A stretch of 64,000 nucleotides of DNA. Source: Adiantum capillus-veneris. Its lineage: Eukaryota > Streptophyta > Polypodiopsida > Polypodiales > Pteridaceae. Under the pieces are notes generated by a model. That model did not search any database, was not told the origin of the DNA, and saw only the letters and a list, made by a program, of their open reading frames with translations. Within the stretch, counting starts at the first letter, position 1, and each line of letters starts with the position of its first letter. The translations under genes were made by a program, and so were the position numbers. The stretch covers positions 37,601,922 to 37,665,921 of the forward strand of contig CM043969.1 of the NCBI GenBank assembly GCA_014529385.2. The letters are read 5' to 3'. This document shows, one piece after another, positions 10,850-19,782 of this stretch.

Positions 10850-12325
10850 TGTAACCGGCTTGTTCAATCCAAAAAGGGTGGTAGACTTTACTTTAAACCT
10901 TGATTTAGCTTTCACCCATTATTAGTCGTCTATTTTACTTGTACTTTCAAGACACTACAAAGGGGAGAGGGATACAGGCTGCTAGATTGCACTTGTATGA
11001 GTAGACCGACACCAGATTGGCCCCTAACTTAGGCGCCCCTTTCGGTATTTCTTTATTGTTCAAAAGAGGGAATAAACGCTGTGGTTCCCTACAAGCTGCC
11101 CCGCACAAACTCGGCTGAATTTCCACTATTCCAGCCTGATTTCGGCAGCATAACTGTACTAGAACCCTTCACAGTCAATATTCCCACGCATTGGCCGACT
11201 TTCCCGACGCATACGGGCACCTTGCAAAACCTGGCAAGAATCTGCAGCACGCTGAATTCTCTGTTTTCAGCCCTGAAAATGCACCAGATCACCTGTACAG
11301 CGGTCCCCTTGCGTCCCTGAACCTCTTGGGGGTATTAGGGTCCGTTTAGGGCCAAAACCCTAAACCTGCAAAAATACACAGCAGGCTGTAATTCACTGTT
11401 TCGGGCTCCCTTTCGCGTGCCGGTCGCATTTGTAGCAAGTCCTCGAGCTCCCGCACCTGTAGGGCTACTTGCCCTTTGAATCGGACGAGATTTCTGGCGT
11501 GAAACCTCTCCGAATTCACCTGTACCTGCGGGGGGATTAGCCGCTAGCTAATCCAGTACCTGTGCAAGAGGCTCTTGCCTCAGCAATCGCGCATGAACCC
11601 ACACAACTGTACATTGGTCAAATGAAGAGCCCACTAGTGGGGCATAACATACTGCCAAAGGGGAGAGAGAGGGCAGTGCGTAGCGTGCAGGGCATCACTC
11701 CTGGCACCGCACTGTGCATAAGAGGGAAAGCAAGCACTCCATAGCTCTTAACCTGTGACAAATCTGAAAATGAGGCTCTCCCCCTCCTAAATTCAGCGCC
11801 ACTTCTTGTTGCATGAGGCAAGTGCACCAGAAGGTGCCACTTGGCACATTTATAAGCATTTTCCCGTTTCGGGGTTGCTGTCTAAAAATATCCCAACTGG
11901 TTGCCCAGTTGACTTCACGGCAGAGTAAGAAAATGTTCCCCTTGTCATTCCGGAGATAATGACGTCAACACATTTTCAGGTCCCAAAATAGCAGTTCCCT
12001 AAATTTTAGGAGATGCTGCCATTGTATCTTTCTAGGTCATCCGACCCTCTTTGTACACTGCGGCCACATCCAGAACTGAAATGTAGCCTCTGTAGCAAAG
12101 GATTCCACTTTGGCTAGTCAATGACCCCACTTGGCTAACCATAGTCCTTGTCCAACCTTAGTGCTCTCTTGCCCTCATGCCTGGACTCCCTCTGGACAGT
12201 TCCACACTAGCTATGCAATGCAGGGCAGTTAGATTTCCCGAGGGGTGTTTCCAAAAAGTGAAAGTAAATAGATAATAAGAAAGAAATCAACAAAAAGGAT
12301 AGATAGTAGTCACACGCTGGTGACA
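10850..12325. mobile_element. Solo-LTR-like insertion in copia RNase H region
   Basis: The segment starts TGTAACCGGC and ends GCTGGTGACA, a short imperfect inverted repeat with the TG...CA ends of an LTR. It is flanked by the 5-bp duplication ggtag (10845-10849 and 12326-12330). There are no gag/pol motifs inside. This fits a solo LTR left by recombination between the two LTRs of an element; an LTR-bounded non-coding element with unrecognised internal LTRs is the alternative. Removing it rejoins the copia protein at AVGS / LMYAM. Short ORFs inside look fortuitous. Confidence 0.7.
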
Positions 12326-12330
12326 GGTAG

Positions 12331-12961
12331 TTTGATGTATGCAATGATTGCTACTCGCCCAGACATTGCATTTGCAGTGGGAGTAGTAAGTCGATACATG
12401 TGAAACCCATGCAAGAAACATTGGGAGGCAGTGAAAGGAATATTGAGATACCTGAAAGCTACAAAGAGTATGCGTATATGCTATGGGAGTCAGGAGCTAA
12501 GTGTAAAGGGTTTTACAGACTCAGATTATGCAGGTGACTTAGACAACCGAAGGTCTACGTAAGGATATGTCTTTACATTGGCTAGTGGAGTAGTATCATC
12601 GCGTTCTAGATTACAAGATTGTGTTACTCAGTCTACTACAGAGGCTGAATATGTTGCAGCATCAGAGGCATGCAAAGAATCAATTTGGCTTAATCGACTA
12701 GTAACAGATTTGGGAATCAAAGAAGAGATGCCTGTGTTATATTGTGATAGTCAAAGTGCTATACAATTGGCTCGCAATCCAGTTTATCACTCAAAGACAA
12801 AGCATGTGGATGTGAAGTATCATTTCATCAGGGAAATGCTCGAGGATAAGCAACTTCAGCTTGTCAAAGTTCACACCACAGAAAATCCTGCTGATCTACT
12901 TACAAAAGGACTTCCCTCAGAGAGCTTTGCGCATTTTCGCAAGCAGTTAGGTGTAGGGTAG
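12331..12961 (+). pseudogene. Copia RNase H and C-terminus
   Basis: The reading continues LMYAMIATRPDIAFAVG, WEAVKGILRYLK, GFTDSDYAGD, TQSTTEAEYVAASEA and LYCDSQSAIQLARNP, the standard copia RT-end and RNase H blocks. The RNase H acidic residues (Asp in TDSDYAG, Glu in TEAEY, Asp in CDSQSA) are retained. It ends with HVDVKYHFIREML, NPADLLTKGLP and a TAG at 12959. At least two stops interrupt it (near 12400 and 12558). The 127 codons from 12578 are open. Confidence 0.9.
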
Positions 12962-13050
12962 TACATCACTTCTCTACATCTCTTGTATATTAGCTTGTAT
13001 AGTAGCTTCTCTCACACTTAAAGTACCACATTGGACTTTAAGTGGGAGGT

Positions 13051-13242
13051 TGTTGGGGTATAAAGCCCAATGTGGTCGCCCAGGTAAGTGGGCGGGCCGC
13101 TAGGTATGTACACATATTCTTTTGTAAAAACCTAATAAGAACTCACTATGCTCTACACATTACAGGAGAGCGAGTTCACCATATCGTCGTGCTCTTCTTC
13201 TCGCACTCTCTCTCGCGTCACACTTCCGCTCGTACTCCTTCA
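13051..13242 (+). repeat. 3' LTR of the copia element
   Basis: It is preceded by the purine tract aagtgggagg (13040-13049). It starts TGTTGGGGTATAAAG and ends CGTACTCCTTCA, nearly identical to the 5' LTR at 5543-5737. The next bases (cctatgacg) already belong to the host gypsy relic. Confidence 0.93.
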
Positions 13243-14566
13243 CCTATGACGTATCGCGGAAATAGCCAGAACCAACGGCTTCCGAGACAAAGCATCTGCC
13301 ACCAAATTCTTCTGTCCTTGCACATGGACAATCTGAAAGTGAAATTGTGACAAGATGTTCACCCACCGCATCTACTTTTCCGATAGCTGCTTCGGTGGTA
13401 AGAGCATGGATAGCCGCCAAAAGCTCTGTCTCATAAATCTGTGTTTCAATTCCGGCTTTGAGAACAATCGGCTCTCGTAAGCAATGACATGGCCTTCTTG
13501 CATTAAGACCCCACCCAGACTACGACCACAAGCATCACAAATGACTTCTGCAAGTCCGGCAAAGTCAAAACTGGTCTTGTAGTCAATTTCTCTTTCAATG
13601 TCTGAAAGGCAATCACCTCTGTGGGTCTCCACGAGAAAGGGACTCCTTTCTGTGTCAAGATATGCAAAGGGGACAAACTTTCTAATGAACCGCCTATAGT
13701 ACGAACACAATCCCAAGAAGCTTCTAACTTCATGGACATTCTTCAAATTGGGCCAATCACGGATATCTTGGCCAAATCCATTTGCACTCCTACTGTCGAC
13801 ACAATGTGTCCCAAAAAGTGGATATCTGGTAGGAACAATTCACTTTTCTTTTGCATTAATCACTAACTTGTGATCTCGTAATACCTGTAAGACTTGAAGT
13901 AGATGATCACTATGTTCTACCTCATCATTGGAGAAAACAATGATGTCGTCAAAGAAAGTGTCAACAAATAGCATGTACTCTCGAAAAAATCTTGTCCATC
14001 ATCTGGTTAAATGTCACGGGAGCATTGGTTAGGCCAAAAGGCATCACCAAAAACTCAAATAACCCAAAAGTCGTCCGAAAGGCTGTCTTGTAGACATCAA
14101 TCGATGCGATTCGGATCTGATGATATCCACTCTTCAAATCGATCTTGGTAAAGCACGAGGATCTATGTAACCTGTCAAGTATATCATGGATCCTAGGAAT
14201 CGAAAATCTGTTCTTGATGGTGATTTTGTTGAGAGCTCTATAATCAATGCAAATTCTCCAAGATCCGTCTTTCTTCAAAACCAACAACACTGGAGAGCAA
14301 TACGGTGAAGTACAAGGGTGGACAAGACCCTTTTCCAAGAGGTCTTTCACTTGGTTCATAATCTCTTCCTTCTAAGCTCGGCTCACACGGTAAGGTGGCC
14401 GGTTTGGTGGCGTGCTTCTAGGTATCAGATGATCTTCAAAACGAGCGGGTGGTAACTCGCTTGGCAGGCCCTTTGAGAAGCAATCGGCATGAGCGTGGCG
14501 AAAATCTTGGCATTCTTTATCAAGTTCAAATATATTTGTCCTATCCTCATCACTCAACTCTTTCAA
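13243..14566 (-). pseudogene. Gypsy RT and RNase H, frameshifted
   Basis: Read right to left: a linker (PPNRPPYRVSRA), then RT with [68 protein letters not shown] and, after a frame change, the active-site block FFDDIIVFS near 13940-13960. The thumb (EVRSFLGLCSYYRRFI) and RNase H (CDACGRSLGGVLMQEGHVIAYESR) follow, then the usual ADALSRKP near 13265-13310. Reading needs at least three frame changes and crosses stops, so it is dead. The RT sequence is chromovirus-like. Integrase is not found; only a short tail continues at 5435-5542. Confidence 0.88.
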
Positions 14567-14575
14567 AAAGATCGA

Positions 14576-15000
14576 TTAAACAAACAGACTGGATTTCATT
14601 AACTTTGAAATGGCCAAAGCTGATACAATAGGGACAGACTCGTCCTTATGTTTAATATCAAGTACAATGGTTCTGCCCTTCTCTGTGGTCAATGTCGCTT
14701 TCCTCGCCCAATAGTCGACCACGGTGTTGTTCTTGTGATACCAGGGAATTCCCAAGAGAACATCACAACCTTCCAAAGGCATTATGTAAAAGTTCTCATG
14801 CCCCAAATACCCTTGACAATGCAACCAAAGTTTGCAAATGACAGGTGTAATGGCTACGTCCCTGCTGGATGCCGCTAGAACTGCCGCAAGTGATCCCATC
14901 CGATCAAGAGTGATCTCGAGCCACACCGCCAATTCCGGTAAAATGTAGTTGGCCTTGGCTCCTCCATCAAAGAAGATCGGGGGCTTCTTGGTCTTTCACT
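14576..15000 (-). pseudogene. Gypsy aspartic protease
   Basis: The N-terminal part reads DGGAKANYILPELA where an active retropepsin normally has D-[ST]-G-A. It continues to the C-terminal signature CDVLLGIPWYHKNNTVVDY, the gypsy equivalent of the ILGxDWL block, in a 118-codon open frame (14932-14576). It lies between the zinc-knuckle gag and RT of the same minus-strand relic. Confidence 0.75.
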
Positions 15001-16650
15001 TTGCCCCAAGCTTGGCAAAGTTATGTACTCTTGTCCATCGTGCTGGGATCGATACCCACGGAATCTGGAACCAGTCATGTTTTCATCTTGCCTTTCCGTC
15101 CATGTTCCTTAGCTGCTCTCGAACTCTTAGGCCTTTTGCCATCCTTGTCGTTCTGTGCCTTTTTAGGGCACTTTGCGGAGATGTGTCCAATTTCCCCGCA
15201 TCCAAAACACTTCCCTTTCCTGATGTAGCGAGCTCTCTCCTAAGGAGTGAGTTTGGGTCATGCATTTTTCTTTTCTGGGTTGCTCTTCCTCTTTTTACTT
15301 TCATTTGTCGAAGTCTGTACAGCCTTTTGCATCATGATCTCATCTGTGGGGTAGGTCAAACTGCCTAAGTGAATGGCAAAACCTTGTTTCGCATGACTTA
15401 TCAACTCCTGAATGGAAGCTTACTTTTGTTCCAAGCAGTAATCTCGGATCTCTGTAGGTAGACCCAAGGTAAACTGCTTAATCTGTTCCTTGAACAAGAT
15501 CTTCTTAAATGAAGAGGCAGGTAGAAAAGAGCTCCAGAATCTCTCGCAATAAGCGTCCACTGTATCTTTCTTGGTCATCCGAAGATGGTTCCAAAGTAGT
15601 TCGTATATCGCATTTATACTCTCGAGTCAGCCAAGAAGAAATAAAAAGCCTCTTGAATTTCAGTCATTTAACTGGCGCAATCTTGTTTAATAGAAGCGTG
15701 GACCACCAAGTTCGAGCATTCCCCTTAAAGTAAGAGGCAACTCTCCGAATCTTAGAGTGCTCTGAGTAACGCCCTCCCGCGAAAGCGATGTCAAACTGCT
15801 ATACAAAAGACAAAGCCTTCGAAGCATCTCTATAACCAAAAAACATGTCAAATTTAATTGATTGTCCACCTTAAACTCTCGAACTTTCTTGCTTTTGTCT
15901 TCCAGAAAGTCATACTTGCAAGCTTTATAAAAATTCTTCTTCTTTGCATAAAAGTTGTTGTCGTTAGAGTCCGAACTGTCTGAAGATGAGTCCTCTGTAG
16001 AACTGTAACTCACGGGGCGAAATTTAGACTTCTTTGCCTTTTTCTTGCCCTTTCCGAAGCGTTGCTTTTTGCTTTGCTTTTTGCCTTTCCTGTCTTCTTC
16101 GCTCGAATCAGATGAACTAAAAGAACTGTCAGAAGAAGAAGAAAGAAGAAGAATTGGGTACTCCTTCAAATCGAACACGCTTCTTCTGTTTCTTTGCCTT
16201 TTCAAAAGTAGACTGGCGACCCAAATAACCCAAGAAGTCAGTGCCTTTCTTCTGCTTTTTGTGGTGCTTGTTAACTTTGTTCTGCGCGTCAAAAAGCTGA
16301 GCAAGTCGTGCATCAACCACCTCTTCTAATTCTTTCTTTGTATACTTCCTGGGGGTAGGAGGTTTCTTGAGAGCGGGTTTGGGGGGTGGTTTTGTGGCCT
16401 TCTACCACTGCATGTGCACCTCATCAAACGAGGTCTCGCTCATATATTTTGCAAATTTTGGATCCTTCGCAAAATTGAGCATCATCTTTGTTGCGTCGTC
16501 GATCAATCGTTGACGCTCCATCTCTCGACGCTCCGCCGAAGTAGGCCGAAGCGGGCTGTACTCCTTGCCTGAATTTTCTTTGTGATCCCTTAAACAAATA
16601 TAACTTTGAATATTTGTCTTCATGATATTAAAGTGATAGAATAGTATCAT
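15001..16650 (-). pseudogene. Gypsy gag with CCHC knuckle, fragmented
   Basis: The fragments share one direction. An N-terminal piece (16650-16402) contains EEVHMQW-type sequence. A lysine-rich piece (16320-16129) reads ARLAQLFDAQNKVNKHHKKQ and FLGYLGRQSTFEKAKKQKK. A Ser/Asp-rich and capsid-type region follows (ASYFKGNARTWW type, near 15690), then a zinc knuckle CFGCGEIGHISAKC (about 15170-15215). Stops and frameshifts separate them. No 5' LTR or primer site is seen to the right; the relic ends just before the microsatellite at 16750, next to the SPAG6 exon. Confidence 0.75.
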
Positions 16651-16745
16651 GGGAAATAGCTATATAAGCACACAAGAGGTTGGGTACGTGTATGTAATTG
16701 TGTATTCTCAGAACAGGATTCATCACTGTATATGCGTGTGTTTAA

Positions 16746-16749
<4 letters not shown>

Positions 16750-16812
<63 letters not shown>
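16750..16812. repeat. Compound microsatellite (TG)n(AG)n
   Basis: About 18 TG units run directly into about 13 AG units. The repeat ends about 33 bases before the inferred 3' splice site of the SPAG6 exon, so it sits in the terminal part of the preceding intron. Confidence 0.97.
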
Positions 16813-16847
16813 CATTCAACATAATGTCTTGAGTACTTTGAAAGCAG

Positions 16848-17176
16848 GTATCATGGCACTTGGATTCATTGCAGCATTTGATGAAGCCCTTGCTAATATA
16901 GTTATTGCATCAAATGGCATCCCTCCTCTTCTTGACGCCCTATGCAATGAACAGGAAGATCACATAAAGAGCGCCAGCGCATGGTCTCTAGGACAAATAG
17001 GGCGGCACAGTTCCGTGCATGCATTGGCCATAGCTGAGGCGGGGGTTCTTCCAAGGTTGGTGTCAACATTCCTTTCACCCACCAGCAGTGAGGACTTGCA
17101 AAACAAGTGCAAGAAAGCATTGAAAGCTATAACAGACCATCTGACACATTTATCGGCGCTCGACACACTGTTACAA
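16848..17176 (+). CDS. SPAG6: SPAG6/PF16, penultimate exon (armadillo repeats)
   Basis: The exon encodes about 110 residues: GIMALGFIAAFDEALANIV, GIPPLLDALCNEQEDHIKS, ASAWSLGQIGRHSSVHA, AEAGVLPRLVSTFLS, SSEDLQNKCKKALKAI. This is the C-terminal armadillo-repeat region of SPAG6/PF16, collinear with the animal and algal proteins (notably EDHIK.A.AW.LGQIGRH and SSEDLQ.K.KKA). The protein belongs to the central apparatus of motile 9+2 axonemes; in plants it is tied to flagellated sperm. The inferred acceptor is CAG at 16845-16847 and the donor GTAAGT at 17177. There is no stop or frameshift. Upstream exons are not seen anywhere on the + strand of 1-16800, so the preceding intron either exceeds 16 kb or the gene is truncated. 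Confidence 0.88.
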
Positions 17177-17447
17177 GTAAGTCAACTGGAGAATGTGCTC
17201 TTCCAGCTCTTTCGGCTTGTTTGAAAAGGAAATTGTGTGTGTGTGTGTGTGTGCGCGCGCGCAAGCATCGACACACAAATAAAGCATGTATACATACATA
17301 CCGAAGTTATGGATGCGTGAGGCAAATATATACATCACTAACACAGCATTGAATAAAATTAGACTCTGTACAACCCTAAAAGAGGTGTGGAGAACAGACC
17401 AACTTGCTATGTGATGAGACTGATGTGATCTGATTGTTGGTGACAAG
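17177..17447 (+). other. SPAG6: SPAG6 last intron
   Basis: GTAAGT donor and an inferred acceptor ...gacaAG at 17446-17447 give a 271-nt phase-0 intron joining ALDTLLQ to GPRLPEGILKF. An acceptor at 17454-17455 would put the next codons out of frame. The intron carries a (TG)n(CG)n run at about 17234-17263. Confidence 0.6.
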
Positions 17448-17726
17448 GGACCGAGGTTACCTGAGGGCATATTGAAATTTGTGGTGGCCCAACTATCAAA
17501 GGTGCTGCTGAATGACGCAGATGCGCGGACGAGGTTTGTGACATCGGGAGGGTTTGAGAAACTGCAGAAGCTGCAGCCGCTGGAGCCCGGCAGCGAGCTG
17601 AAAGAGCACATTGACAAGATCAACACCTATTATCCCGTCGAGCTCGTGCATTACTACTCCCCCGGCTACTCAGAAACCCTGCTTCAGAAACTCATGGGCA
17701 CCAAGCCTGCCGTTGCCGCGGCTTAG
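17448..17726 (+). CDS. SPAG6: SPAG6/PF16, last exon and stop
   Basis: It reads PEGILKFVVAQLSKVLLND, ARTRFVTSGGFEKLQKLQP, EPGSELKEHIDKINTYYP, then VELVHYYSPGYSETLLQKL, ending in a short alanine-rich tail and TAG at 17724-17726. The block FVTSGG...(E/K)PGS...I..IN..YP.E.V.YYSPGYS.TLLQ is the conserved C-terminus of SPAG6/PF16. With the exon upstream, this gives an intact C-terminal third of the protein. The open frame, conserved splice phase and absence of lesions suggest a functional gene, unlike everything around it. Confidence 0.9.
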   Translation, partial: GPRLPEGILKFVVAQLSKVLLNDADARTRFVTSGGFEKLQKLQPLEPGSELKEHIDKINTYYPVELVHYYSPGYSETLLQKLMGTKPAVAAA

Positions 17727-18086
17727 CTGACTTGAAAATGGCGCCCGATTCTTTTATACATGATCAATGGTTAGGAGTCACTTCCTCCATAGCCACCCTT
17801 TCAAAGCTAGTTGAATGGAGCTTCTTAGCTGTGCAGGTTCAATCCCCATACCACCCTAGCAAAAAATTATTAAGTGTAATGGCATAGTTAAAATTCCTCG
17901 TTCAAAGCGTCTTGTTGCATGTATATTGTATTTTGCACCTTTTGAATATGTATGTGATCACGATCGTGAAAAAATCACATTGTGAGAATCTAGCAAGATC
18001 CTAACACAAGCTTTGAGTGAATCTAATGTGATGTGCATGCCAATGCTCATATGTAGAGGTTGCAGAGGAAATAGAAGTGTGAACGG

Positions 18087-18124
<38 letters not shown>

Positions 18125-18196
18125 CCCACATCAGCTGTACGCCTCACGCTCTCTCAAAGGTCCCTTCATGCTTCAATTCTATATCTCATGTTCTTT

Positions 18197-18251
<55 letters not shown>

Positions 18252-19504
18252 AAATTTGTTAGACTTGGCTATGTATGGCAGGCTTCAAAGAACCTATCAG
18301 TTGTTATCCATGTCCAACTTAAAAATTATTAAACTACTTATTATCAAAAATATTGCTTAAAAGTAAAAATATACAAAAACAATCAAGTATTTCAGCTTCT
18401 TTCCAAATTGTAATGTCCAAGCAAAGATTTGCAAATTCAAAGTAGTGTATACATGCTTTTGAAAGTAGCTCTTTATAGTACTTTATAACCCCTTGTAATT
18501 TCCTTCATCCTTGTTTAAAATCACATTCTCAAAGTAGTACCATATGCGTAAACTTTTAGAGCAATCTTTTACTGTATCAAAGAGTACCAACTTGTCAATC
18601 CTTCCCTAATTAAAACTTGAATATGTAATTATAGCTTCAAATTGATTATCGATGCTTTGTATTGTAACTACAATTATGTTGTATGGATCAAAGTTGAACT
18701 TTTCAACTAGATGAAGCAAAAGGTACTCTAAAAGCGTGAATATTCAAGGTTAGTAACCAGTAGTGCTACATCCTAGTAGTAAGGAAAAGAGAGATCAAAA
18801 TCGGGGTCAGCTTAATGCTATTTTAGTAAGCTCAACAAACAGTTTTCAAGAACCAAATTTTTAGAAAGCCATACTGGAATTCCTTCAAGGCTTACCTTGT
18901 TTGATCAGATAAGTAGAATACCTACTGCCAGGTGAGGCAAAAGATTATTGCTAGATCCAAACTTAGAAGGATAGTAAATCCAAAAAACAAGTTTAAAAAA
19001 GCATGTAGTGATCAAAAAGCTAGGCCAGTATAAAAGTGATCAAAGCTAGCAATTCATCAACCAAGGTAGCACATTGAAAGTTTTGATAAGCCAGCAAAGC
19101 CAAAATCAGCTAGGATTAGCCACTTTCAACTCCAAACTACCAGTAGTAGATCTTGCCAAACCTATCAATAAAAATATCCAGTATTACTAGCACATACATG
19201 ATTAGGTGGAGGTTTTTTTAAAAATAAACTTCCTCATCAGCAGACTTTAACCAAACAAAACCAGGTCATCAAGATAGAATCCAGTCCCAGAAAAAAAAAG
19301 ACCAGAGCAACAACAATTAGAGACGAGGATCAAGAGTCCACCAAATAAGCCATAAACCAGATCTCCAAACAAGACATCAACCAGCAGGGGGGATATTTTT
19401 AGGCGAACAATTTTTGGTGAGCACTTTTTAGGAATCAAAAAAGATTCTCTCTTCCTCCTCCTCTATCTCTCTCGTGCAATTTTGCTAGTCTCCACTCCTT
19501 TTTC

Positions 19505-19557
<53 letters not shown>

Positions 19558-19782
19558 CAATGAGGTAATAGGGAGGTTGAGACATAGACAAAGATATGCC
19601 ACCTTTCAAATTGTTTAAAAAACAATAGAGACAAGGGTACTTGAAAGAAGAATATCCACTAATCATAGAAAGGTTACATTTTATTGTACTTGCATTACAT
19701 AAGCAATAAGCATTCATCTTCTAAAAGGCACGAGTCACAGTAGTGCTGCCCTCAAGTGGCAAAAAAAGATTCACCATGTTCC
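17727..19782. other. SPAG6 3' flank, AT-rich, with CT/CA/GA microsatellites
   Basis: No gene is supported. The SPAG6 3' untranslated region must lie in the first few hundred bases, but I see no unambiguous polyadenylation signal. Pure repeats: (CT)n at 18089-18122, (CT)n(CA)n at 18199-18252, (GA)n at 19509-19556. The rest is AT-rich sequence without recognisable elements. Confidence 0.6.

Larger units (their letters stand above)
5543..13242 (+). mobile_element. Ty1/copia LTR retrotransposon, full length but decayed, with two nested insertions
   Basis: The element has two near-identical short LTRs (5543-5737, 195 bp; 13051-13242, 192 bp). An initiator-Met primer site at 5740 and a purine tract (aagtgggagg) before the 3' LTR complete the ends. 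Domain order is gag, protease, integrase, RT, RNase H, which is diagnostic of Ty1/copia. Two later insertions split it at 8780-9422 and 10850-12325; removing them restores continuous pol. The flanks are one minus-strand gypsy relic, but no clean 5-bp target duplication is visible (gctcc on the left, cctat on the right). The LTRs differ by an extra TTT at the 5' LTR start and a few substitutions. Coding is broken by a frameshift near 6970 and several stops. Confidence 0.92.

Noticed and set aside
11081-11827. Small ORFs inside the solo-LTR-like insertion
   Set aside because: Short, overlapping on both strands, no motif; better explained as LTR sequence.
16848-17176. Importin-alpha as identity of the armadillo exon
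   Set aside because: The specific blocks EDHIK...AW.LGQIGRH and SSEDLQ.K.KKA, and the next exon's YYSPGYS...TLLQ, fit SPAG6/PF16 and not importin-alpha.
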